Shown in pieces: positions 8,064 to 15,499 of a DNA stretch of 64,000 nt. The translations under genes and the position numbers were made by a program. The DNA is from Bacillota bacterium (GTDB lineage Bacteria > Bacillota > Clostridia > Oscillospirales > Oscillospiraceae). The notes under the pieces are model-generated. The model was not told the DNA's origin. It made no database searches and saw only the letters and a program-made list of their open reading frames with translations. How positions within the stretch are numbered: position 1 is the stretch's first letter; every line of letters starts with the position of its first letter. Location: the NCBI GenBank assembly GCA_023402075.1, contig JAEXCS010000041.1, positions 1 through 64,000 on the forward strand, read 5' to 3'.

Positions 8064-8675
8064 GTGAAAATTTCATTTATAAGAAAGTGTATGGCCGTAC
8101 TTGCGTTTTGGGCCCTCGCGATATTTGGCGGGGCCATTGTGATGCTTTGGAATGCAATTGCGCCGTCTATATCTCAATACAGACCCGGAGATCTTGGATA
8201 CATCATCCTTCAAACAATTTCAACGGCGGTTGGAGCTATACTAGCTATGTGGGCCGCAGATTCCATTATGCGCGGGAATGGCAAAGTGCTGTGCATGGTA
8301 AACTGCATTATCGCGGCAACATTTTACGCTGGGCTTGCTGGCGTGAACACCCTGCTAGGCGGAATGCCTGTGAAAGAATTTATTAGTATGGGGCTCGCTG
8401 CCATAATCTCTATCTACTGTGCGCGCATGTACTCAAAGGAAGCGTACTCAGCACTATATAAAGATGTGGAGCGTGAGGACATTAGAAAAAAATATGTTGA
8501 AGCCGCGCCCATCATAAACTTGGTGGAAGAACTTGCTAAAAGTCAGGGTATGACTGTCTCGCAATACGTTCGCATGGTTCGTATGGAAAGCAAAAAGGCA
8601 CAAGGGATGAATGACGCAGAAGCGGCAAATGCCATAAAGCGAGAAGATACTCTGAGTACGTCTGACCTCGTGTGA
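8064..8675 (+). CDS. Prophage membrane protein ending in a scaffold-homologous domain
   Basis: Transcribed opposite to the surrounding phage operons from its own promoter. GTG 8064 is the start because GAGAGGGGGG lies 5 bases upstream. The product has 203 residues. The N-terminal half has three to four hydrophobic segments (around MAVLAFWALAIFGGAIVMLW, IILQTISTAVGAILAMWAA, VNCIIAATFYAGLAG and GLAAIISIYCA). The last 60 residues, presumably cytoplasmic, align without gaps to scaffold residues 123-181, with 27 of 59 identical, including RxKY, AKxxGMTVxxYVxxVRxE and KKxxGMNxxEA. No known enzyme domain is seen. The combination suggests a lysogen-expressed membrane anchor that presents a scaffold-like helix pair. 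Function is unknown. Confidence 0.85.
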   Translation: MKISFIRKCMAVLAFWALAIFGGAIVMLWNAIAPSISQYRPGDLGYIILQTISTAVGAILAMWAADSIMRGNGKVLCMVNCIIAATFYAGLAGVNTLLGGMPVKEFISMGLAAIISIYCARMYSKEAYSALYKDVEREDIRKKYVEAAPIINLVEELAKSQGMTVSQYVRMVRMESKKAQGMNDAEAANAIKREDTLSTSDLV

Positions 8676-8724
8676 TACGACGGATCAAGGACGCGTCGCC
8701 AGCTTTTATGATACCAACGATACG

Positions 8725-8757
8725 AGACACGGGGCATCCTTAAATCGCCCCGTGTCT
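8725..8757. terminator. Shared hairpin between convergent genes
   Basis: AGACACGGGGC and GCCCCGTGTCT (11 bp, 11-base loop) overlap the stop of the leftward helicase operon and follow the rightward membrane gene. The T tract is weak on both strands (TTGCTTTC on plus), so efficiency is uncertain. Confidence 0.6.
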
Positions 8758-10125
8758 TGCTTTCTCAATTCTCGCTTTCAACGCCTGCATTAGCGTTTCC
8801 TGCGTGTCTCCCTTGGCGTTCAGAGACGCAAGCACGTCCTCGTCTACGCCGCCCTGTACAAGCAGGATGTGGGCGATTACTGGGTGCTTCTGCCCCTGCC
8901 TGTGCAGCCGCTTGTTGGCCTGCTGATAAATCTCCAGGGCCCAGTTCGGCAGCGTGTACCAGATCGCGTGGTGTCCGCCCTGCTGCAAATTCAGCCCATA
9001 GCCGCAGCTGACTGGGTGGGCCAGCAGCACATCCACTTCCCCGGCGTTCCATGCGGTTTCATCCTCCGGCCCTTGATAAAATCTCACCCGCAGGCCGGCC
9101 TTTTTCAATTCTGCCAGCAGCCTGTCCCGCTCGTGCTTGAACCAATAAAATACCAGCGCGTGCTCCCCGTGGAGCTGCTCGATGATCTCCATGAACGCTT
9201 CCATTTTGCAATCGTGGATGTTGACCACCGCGCCGTCATTGCCGTAAACAGCCCCGCCACACAGTTGCAGCAGCTTTCCATTCAGCACCGCCGCGCTTCC
9301 GGCGGTGATGGTGTCCTCGTCCACTTCCAGCAGCGTTTCCCGTTCCAGCTTCTCGTAAGCCTTTTTGGCTGCGGGATCCAGCACGACAGGAATGTCGTTT
9401 TCAATGAACTCCGGCAGCGTCAGGTAGTCTTCTGCTTTCATGGAAACGCAGATATCCGAAATGGCTGCTCGTATCATGGTATCGGCCCCCTGCTGCGGGG
9501 AGTATGTCCGGTACTGCTGTCCCGGATGGGAATAGTCCTGCGTAAAAAACTGTTCGCGGTAGCTGGTCATGGTCTTGCCCAGCCGCTGCCCGCCGTCCAG
9601 TAAGTAGACCTGCGCAAAAAGATCTTCAAGGCCATTTGGGGCCGGTGTGCCGGTCAGCTCCACAATGCGGGAAATCCGGCTGCGTACCAGCTTCAGCTTT
9701 TTGAATCGCTTCGACTGCGCATTTTTAAAGCTGGAGGACTCGTCCAACACCACCATGTCAAAAGGCCAGTCCTGCTGGTAGTAGTCCACCAGCCACGGGA
9801 TATTCTCGCGGTTGATCACCCAAATATCGGCAGGCGTAAACAGCGCCTTGATTCTCTGCTTTGCCGTTCCCAGCACGGAGATAATGCGCAGATGGTTCAG
9901 GTGATCCCAGTGCCGCGCCTCGTTCTGCCACGTCGCTTCAGCTACCTTTTTCGGCGCCACAATCAGCACCCGTGAAACCTGCCAGCGGTTATATCGCAAA
10001 TCGTTGATGGCGGTCAGCGTCTCCACAGTTTTGCCTAATCCCATATCTTGGAACAACCCTATCGCCGGGTCTTGAATAATCCGTTCCACCGCGTAACGCT
10101 GGTACGGATGAGGTATGAACTTCAT
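8740..10125 (-). CDS. SNF2-type DEAD/DEAH helicase (replication module)
   Basis: A 461-residue ATPase. It begins MKFIPHPYQRYAVERI with a Q-motif-like PYQ, Walker A DMGLGKT (27-33), the DEAH-like LDESS box, TGTPAPN (motif III) and a C-terminal QANKRLHRQGQ motif VI. ATG 10125 overlaps the VRR-NUC stop as ATGA, with AGAGGTGATG upstream, so a longer upstream frame is not used. SNF2-VRR-NUC-VapE is a recurrent trio in clostridial prophages and probably remodels forks or recombination intermediates. Confidence 0.93.
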   Translation of the reverse strand: MKFIPHPYQRYAVERIIQDPAIGLFQDMGLGKTVETLTAINDLRYNRWQVSRVLIVAPKKVAEATWQNEARHWDHLNHLRIISVLGTAKQRIKALFTPADIWVINRENIPWLVDYYQQDWPFDMVVLDESSSFKNAQSKRFKKLKLVRSRISRIVELTGTPAPNGLEDLFAQVYLLDGGQRLGKTMTSYREQFFTQDYSHPGQQYRTYSPQQGADTMIRAAISDICVSMKAEDYLTLPEFIENDIPVVLDPAAKKAYEKLERETLLEVDEDTITAGSAAVLNGKLLQLCGGAVYGNDGAVVNIHDCKMEAFMEIIEQLHGEHALVFYWFKHERDRLLAELKKAGLRVRFYQGPEDETAWNAGEVDVLLAHPVSCGYGLNLQQGGHHAIWYTLPNWALEIYQQANKRLHRQGQKHPVIAHILLVQGGVDEDVLASLNAKGDTQETLMQALKARIEKARHGAI

Positions 10126-10403
10126 CGCGGCATCACCTCTTCTACAAAAGCCCTGACTTCCGGCAAGCCTTTCAGTACGCGCACATCCATGCCACGTTTC
10201 TGCATTTCGGATATCTGCCATTTTTGAATTGCCGCCAGCCGCCCGACTTCTGTTTTCAATTCCGCGTAGATGGTTTTTCCGTCCGGGGTAATCACAATCC
10301 GGTCCGGTACGCCGGGATTTCCCGGCGAAACAAATTTATAACACAGGCCGCCCCGGTCACGCACCATGCGAACCAGCTTGGCCTCAATCGCACTTTCTTT
10401 CAT
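10122..10403 (-). CDS. VRR-NUC domain nuclease
   Basis: A 93-residue stand-alone VRR-NUC (PD-(D/E)XK) protein. Characteristic pieces are ESAIEAKLVRMV at the start, the catalytic Asp in NPGVPDRIVI, and AELKTEVG with the E-x-K pair, followed by IQKWQISEMQKRG. ATG 10403 overlaps the upstream stop as ATGA. Family members cut branched or flap DNA. Coupling to SNF2 on one side and VapE on the other suggests work at phage replication or recombination junctions. Confidence 0.92.
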   Translation of the reverse strand: MKESAIEAKLVRMVRDRGGLCYKFVSPGNPGVPDRIVITPDGKTIYAELKTEVGRLAAIQKWQISEMQKRGMDVRVLKGLPEVRAFVEEVMPR

Positions 10404-12751
10404 GATCTTTCCTCCGCTGATGCCGCCATGGGAAACGGGGACACAACGCAATTGCTCAGGAGCGGTAATCGATACAGCTTCCGACCTTCACGCAGCCTTG
10501 CTTCGATTCGTGGGTCCTCGCCCGTCAGCTTCGCCAGCACACGCCCCAGCCGATTTGCGGGGGGCTTTGCTTCCAGCCGCGCTGCAACCTGCGCCGACGT
10601 AAACTCGCCCCACTGGTCAATGGAAAGCTCGTAATTGAGCATATCCCGCAGCTCGTCTTCAAAATCCAGCGCGCGGGTGTATGTGGTGTTGATGCCGCCA
10701 AGCTGCTGGCGCTCCTCTTTCGTCAGGCGGAAGCCTCCCGGCTGCGCCTGATACTCTACCGCCATCTGCGCCCATAGCTGCGTCTTCCAGTCGTTTGTAA
10801 TCGCAAACAGCCGGTCAAGGTCTATGTATTCCACCGGTACTGTCCAGAATCGGCGGTTGCCCGTGTCGTCAATCAGGTATTCGCCGGGATTCACCGTGCC
10901 GCAGAAAGACGTTCTTCGGGGCCGCTGCACGGCATTGTGCGCGTAGGGCGTGCGGTACTCGTCCATATCCTGCGTGAGAAAGGCTTTCAGTCCGGCGCTG
11001 TCGCGGGAGGTGGTGCGGTCCAGCTCTCCCAATTCACAAATCCAGCTGTTGAGGGCTTGCATATAGGTGTCCTTGTTCCGCAGGTCCAGCTTTGCGCCCT
11101 CTTTGAACATACGCGGCAGCGGCACCAACTGGCGCAGGGCGCTGGTTTTGCCAAGGCCCTGATCCCCTTGCAGGACAAGCACGCCGTCAGCCCCTTGCGG
11201 GCTGTATTCGTCGTTGTAGGCCATGGCCACGCATTGCAGCAGCCATTTGCGGATCAGCGTCTGGGAGAGAGGGTCCGTCACGCCCCAGATATCGTAAAGT
11301 TCTGTAACACGGTCCGTGCAGTCCCACTGTGTATTTTGAAACATTTCCGTGACCGGGTTAAATCGGCATTCTTCTGCAATCACGTCCAGACAGTCGGCCA
11401 CCGTGTTCTTTGCCGCGCCTTTTACGCCGGCCAATTTAAGCCGGTCCAGCAGCGGAACCGGGAGCAAATTCCCGGCGTTGGCCCGTGACCATGTTCGTGG
11501 GTAGCCGGAAAGCTCCACATGCCACGTCACATCGTTGAGTTTGATTTGGATACCCAACAGCGCCACTAACCGGCGAATCACATCGGTCGTCAGCACTTCG
11601 CCTTTCAGCCCGCCGAGAAACATAGCGAGTTCGGCGTCATTTCCCGTTACGGGGTTTCCCGTTTCGGTCTTCTGAAAGGCCTCCAAAATCTCCGCGCCCC
11701 GCTCTTTATGCAGCAGATCAGAAACGGCGGTGTCCTGCCTGCACAGGTCAAGCATGGATGCGCTGGACGGAAGCCGATTCGTCGGGGTCCCGGGCGCTGC
11801 GTCGTCGTCCTGGTCTCCGAATTTGTGCAGGCGCACCAGATCAAAAGAGTTCACCAGCCGACCGCCGCAGGGGTCCGTAGCATGGTGGGAGAACAGGAAT
11901 TTGCCGCCGTCATAGATAATTGCGCCGCCGGTGGTGCTGCCACCGGTGTAGGTATATCGAGCATCGAATCCCGGCACAGGCTCGTAAACCCCCGGCAGGA
12001 ACCTGTCCACCGCTTGAAGCACGTCGTATGTACGGCAGAATGCGCCAATGACGCCCTGCTTTTCCTCCGGGTCACCCTGCCGCGTGGCAAGATGCTTGGG
12101 GGCTTTGTCTGCGCCCGGAACCTGCGGCCACGAAGCAACGTTGCGCCAGTCGTCATACAGATCCAGCACGCCGTTGGTAGACAGCATGGCCTTGTCTGCC
12201 ACCTGATAGACATACTCGCTGTCAGAGCAACAGGAGGGCCAGTACATGAGCCGGGACGGCTCGAAAGTGGACGGGTCGGCCATGTCAATGCCGATCATAT
12301 CCGCCAGCTTTCGGGCGCAGGCTTCGTATTCATCCGCCGTTGCCGTGCGGTCCAGTGGCAGGATCACCCGCAGCCGCGGCGCTGCCGGGGAGTGCTTGCG
12401 GGTGGAGTAGACGCAGTAGCCGCAGCCAAGGGCATCCACACGCCGCAGCACGTCCGCCGTGCCGCCTGCGGGTACGTGGTCAAGGTCAAGGGTCAGTATG
12501 TCCCGGCCCGCCACCGCACCAGCCTTGCGGCGGGGGCCGTTAAGTGCCCCGCCCACAAAACCGCCTACGTCCTTTAGGGTGTCCTGCTGGTTCTTTGGCA
12601 GAGACAAGTAGGTTTCAAGCGTCTCCGTGCCTCTGGCAGGCGTAGCCAGCCGGGTATAGAGTTCCGAGAGCAGCAGCGTCTGGCGTGTCCAGACCTTGGC
12701 CAGCCTGCTTGCGCCTGCGGATATAAATATTTTTCGGTCATTTGTCATCAT
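10400..12751 (-). CDS. Primase-helicase: PrimPol-like N-terminus fused to VapE (VirE) helicase
   Basis: A 783-residue replication protein. The N-terminal third carries archaeo-eukaryotic primase features: LTLDLDH with catalytic D89 and D91, then YSTRKHSPAAPRLRVI (sxH motif). The C-terminal half is the virulence-associated E family SF3-like ATPase, with Walker A GDQGLGKT (529-536), the ELGELDRTTSRD segment and a downstream CGTVNPGEYLIDD arginine region. It would prime and unwind phage DNA. ATGA couplings link it to the VRR-NUC gene. ATG 12751 and 12748 are both possible starts. Confidence 0.93.
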   Translation of the reverse strand: MMTNDRKIFISAGASRLAKVWTRQTLLLSELYTRLATPARGTETLETYLSLPKNQQDTLKDVGGFVGGALNGPRRKAGAVAGRDILTLDLDHVPAGGTADVLRRVDALGCGYCVYSTRKHSPAAPRLRVILPLDRTATADEYEACARKLADMIGIDMADPSTFEPSRLMYWPSCCSDSEYVYQVADKAMLSTNGVLDLYDDWRNVASWPQVPGADKAPKHLATRQGDPEEKQGVIGAFCRTYDVLQAVDRFLPGVYEPVPGFDARYTYTGGSTTGGAIIYDGGKFLFSHHATDPCGGRLVNSFDLVRLHKFGDQDDDAAPGTPTNRLPSSASMLDLCRQDTAVSDLLHKERGAEILEAFQKTETGNPVTGNDAELAMFLGGLKGEVLTTDVIRRLVALLGIQIKLNDVTWHVELSGYPRTWSRANAGNLLPVPLLDRLKLAGVKGAAKNTVADCLDVIAEECRFNPVTEMFQNTQWDCTDRVTELYDIWGVTDPLSQTLIRKWLLQCVAMAYNDEYSPQGADGVLVLQGDQGLGKTSALRQLVPLPRMFKEGAKLDLRNKDTYMQALNSWICELGELDRTTSRDSAGLKAFLTQDMDEYRTPYAHNAVQRPRRTSFCGTVNPGEYLIDDTGNRRFWTVPVEYIDLDRLFAITNDWKTQLWAQMAVEYQAQPGGFRLTKEERQQLGGINTTYTRALDFEDELRDMLNYELSIDQWGEFTSAQVAARLEAKPPANRLGRVLAKLTGEDPRIEARLREGRKLYRLPLLSNCVVSPFPMAASAEERS

Positions 12752-12771
12752 GGAGGGGCACTCCTTTGAAA

Positions 12772-13239
12772 TTACGATTCCTTACGCTCGCCGCAGGAAC
12801 AAAAGTCGTTGGGGCTCATTTTTAGGCTTGCGCACCGTGTACAATACAGCGTTTGGTTGTTCCATAAAGCGGATTGTCGCTGCGGGGTATAGAATCGGCA
12901 GTCCTTACAATATACAGGCGATCTAAAAGGATTTACGGCCCGATCATCCCAGTATTCAGTAGCACCGATTTTGCGGGGGTCGTTGCCCCACGCGGCTTTC
13001 ATGGTATCGGAGTTTGAATTGATCGCGTCGAATTTCAGTCCGACAGCCTTGCAAGCGTTCAGCGCGTCCCGCAGGGGCTTGCCCTCGCGGGTAGTCCAGA
13101 GAATGAGTTCCGCACCGGCGGCTTTTTCCGCCAACGCCCGCTTGATTACCGGCCAAATCGGCGCGCCAATCGCGGGCCACTTTTCTTCAAACAACGTCCC
13201 GTCAAAGTCTACGGCGATAACTTTCTTCGTTTCAGGCAT
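12772..13239 (-). CDS. HAD-like phosphatase fused to a zinc ribbon
   Basis: A 155-residue protein. Residues 1-110 are a minimal HAD phosphohydrolase: VDFDGT (D11, D13), the WTTREG motif II and a WDDRAVN motif IV-like segment. Residues 111-155 add three Cys pairs (CKDC, CTRC, CSCG), a zinc-ribbon tail. HAD proteins in phages often act as 5'-nucleotidases or polynucleotide 3'-phosphatases; the zinc ribbon may target nucleic acid. The start overlaps the methyltransferase stop and is preceded by GGAGGCAC. Confidence 0.85.
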   Translation of the reverse strand: MPETKKVIAVDFDGTLFEEKWPAIGAPIWPVIKRALAEKAAGAELILWTTREGKPLRDALNACKAVGLKFDAINSNSDTMKAAWGNDPRKIGATEYWDDRAVNPFRSPVYCKDCRFYTPQRQSALWNNQTLYCTRCASLKMSPNDFCSCGERKES

Positions 13240-14125
13240 TGAAAAGTGCCTCCTGTTCCGCCGTCTGGAGATTTGCGACGGCCTGATTGAAGTAAGATTC
13301 CTTCAGCTCAATACCAACGTGGCGGCGGCCCATCTTGACCGCCTGATACCCTGTGGATCCGATGCCATCGAACGGGTCAAGCACAACGTCACCGGGGTTT
13401 GTCCAAAGTTCGATGCAACGCTCGATCACAGGGAGCTGGAGCGGGCAAATGTGCTTTTCGTCTTTATCCGTCCGGGCGCTTTTGCGTTGGAGCGTGGCGC
13501 TCTGGTTGATATCCCACCACACCGGCGCGGGGTACTCGTCCCACACGGGGGAGGCCACCTGCTGCCAGTGGTCTACCGGATAGTTTTCATGGGTATGCTC
13601 CGAAGGCTCCGGGTTCTCTCCCGGCTTACGGAAAGTAACCACGTAATCGGGGATGCCCATGCGGCTCATGCAGCTGTCCTTGCGGATCTGCTTGTGCAGC
13701 AGACCGAGGGCTTTTGTGCGCTGCATTTCCACAACGGGATTTTTCCAGATACAAACCTCTGAATGGAATATAAATCCGGCCTGTTGCATCCAGCGGATCA
13801 CGTCGCCCCGGAAGTCCTTAATACCGATAAACCCGTCGCGTTCTTTCATGGCCGGAAGATTCATGCAGTGGATGGACACCAGCCGCCCCGGCATCGTAAT
13901 GCGCAGCCATTCAGCCCCGAGGAACCGATACTGTTCGGCGAATTCCTGATATGTCCGGCTGTTGCCAAAATCACGGTCACTGTTGGAATAGGTATAGAGC
14001 GACGCGAATGGGATGGATGTCACGGAATAGTGAATGCTGTCATTGGGCAAACCTCCGAGGATCTCACAGCTATCGCCGTGGTACAGCGCCCAGCCGTTGC
14101 CCAGAGCCTGATTAAGTATTTTCAT
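13232..14125 (-). CDS. Phage DNA methyltransferase (N4/N6 type) with altered motif IV
   Basis: A 297-residue protein of the N-4/N-6 DNA methylase family. The SAM-binding motif I is DPFDGIGSTG with the following GIEL. The catalytic motif IV reads TSIPF at residues 36-40, where relatives have (S/T/N)PP(F/Y). The rest of that block (ASLYTYSNSDRDFGN) is typical of phage members. ATG 14125 overlaps the helicase stop as ATGA with AGGAGGAATC upstream. It is coupled to a second SNF2 helicase. Likely protects phage DNA or controls it epigenetically, if still active. Confidence 0.9.
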   Translation of the reverse strand: MKILNQALGNGWALYHGDSCEILGGLPNDSIHYSVTSIPFASLYTYSNSDRDFGNSRTYQEFAEQYRFLGAEWLRITMPGRLVSIHCMNLPAMKERDGFIGIKDFRGDVIRWMQQAGFIFHSEVCIWKNPVVEMQRTKALGLLHKQIRKDSCMSRMGIPDYVVTFRKPGENPEPSEHTHENYPVDHWQQVASPVWDEYPAPVWWDINQSATLQRKSARTDKDEKHICPLQLPVIERCIELWTNPGDVVLDPFDGIGSTGYQAVKMGRRHVGIELKESYFNQAVANLQTAEQEALFNA

Positions 14126-15495
14126 GCGCTGATTCCTCCTGTGACACACCATACGGGAATCTCCATCTCGACGGTCGGGGCATATGGCTCCGTCATGCGA
14201 ACCGTCGCCTGTATCTCGTTCGTAAGGATTTCCTGCGTATGGCGTACCATTTCTTGTATCATCTGCTGGCACTGCTCCTGCTTGCGGGTAATGTTCTCCC
14301 GCACGGCGCCCTCGGCTTCTGAGGTCACAACATAGACATTGACCGGATGCTTCTGCCCAAAACGCCAGCACCGGCGGATCGCCTGGTAGAGCATTTCATA
14401 ACTGTCGGACAGGCCAACAAAGATCATGTTGTGGCAGAGCTGCCAATTCAGGCCGAATCCTGCAATGCTAGGCTTTGTGACCAGCCGTCGGAAAAAGCCA
14501 ATGGTAAATGCGGTCAGCCAGTCGTCTTTCTTCTCCGGCTTGTCAGACCCCCTGACTTCCTGCGCCCCGTCGATCATGCCCGTCAGGGTGTCGGCTTCAT
14601 CGTTGAGGTCGCACCAAAGCAGCCACTGTGCATTTGGTTCCGATGCAATTAGGCTTGCGGCGGCTGCGCATCGGTCCGTCAGGCTGGCCCGCCGGGCAGT
14701 GCGGCGTTCAGATAAGGTGCTTGCGACCGGCAAATCGGACGGAACAGTTATGTATTGGATATTCATCGGCGGAAGATCGTAGCCATCCGCAGGATACCCA
14801 AGATCCCCCGGAGTTGTGAGAACAACGGCCCACCCGGCCAGCCACTCCCAGAAATCGTCAGCGGCATGGCCTTTCAGCCGCCATTTGCTGGTCTCGCCGC
14901 CGTCGTGTACAAAGAATGTCGCCAGCATCTCCGCGCGGGTCATGACTCCAAGGAATTCCGCCTGATTGCCAAGCTCCATGAAATCGTTGGGCGCAGGGGT
15001 CGCGGTGCACGAAATCTTGAAAGGGATGTTTCGGCAAGATTCAATAATCTGTGTCCGCATTTTGCTGCTGTAATGTTTGAGAATGCTGGACTCGTCCAGA
15101 GCGATACCACCAAACGCAGATAGGTCGAAGCGATCCAGCCGTTCATAGTTGGTGATGTTGATACCGGGGGACACATCATCCTGAGATAAACAGATGTTGA
15201 CGTCAAAGCCGAACTTCTGCCCCTCCGTTTTAGTCTGTCGGGAGACAGCCAGCGGAGCCAGAATTAGCGTGGATTTTCCTGTATACTGGGAAATAATACG
15301 GCACCACTCTAATTGTTGGAGCGTTTTTCCAAGTCCACAGTCCTCAAACAGTGCGGCTTTGCCTTTTTTCAATGCCCAGCAGACGATATCTTTCTGCCAC
15401 TCGAATAGAGTTGTCGTCATATCCGATTTTTCAAAGGAAAACCCGCAGCACGGCACCGACCTGACTTTGCTATCTAAAAATTCATGATAGTTCAT
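14122..15495 (-). CDS. Second SNF2/DEAD-type helicase
   Basis: A 457-residue ATPase starting at ATG 15495 (AGAAGGA upstream). Motifs in order: FEWQKDIV (Q motif), EDCGLGKT (Walker A), NYERLD, LDESS (DExx), SCTATPAPND (motif III) and AIRRCWRFGQ (motif VI). Paired with the methyltransferase it resembles phage helicase-methylase couples. It differs clearly in sequence from the helicase at 8740-10125, so the prophage has two distinct SNF2-type enzymes. Confidence 0.92.
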   Translation of the reverse strand: MNYHEFLDSKVRSVPCCGFSFEKSDMTTTLFEWQKDIVCWALKKGKAALFEDCGLGKTLQQLEWCRIISQYTGKSTLILAPLAVSRQTKTEGQKFGFDVNICLSQDDVSPGINITNYERLDRFDLSAFGGIALDESSILKHYSSKMRTQIIESCRNIPFKISCTATPAPNDFMELGNQAEFLGVMTRAEMLATFFVHDGGETSKWRLKGHAADDFWEWLAGWAVVLTTPGDLGYPADGYDLPPMNIQYITVPSDLPVASTLSERRTARRASLTDRCAAAASLIASEPNAQWLLWCDLNDEADTLTGMIDGAQEVRGSDKPEKKDDWLTAFTIGFFRRLVTKPSIAGFGLNWQLCHNMIFVGLSDSYEMLYQAIRRCWRFGQKHPVNVYVVTSEAEGAVRENITRKQEQCQQMIQEMVRHTQEILTNEIQATVRMTEPYAPTVEMEIPVWCVTGGISA

Positions 15496-15499
15496 GGAA

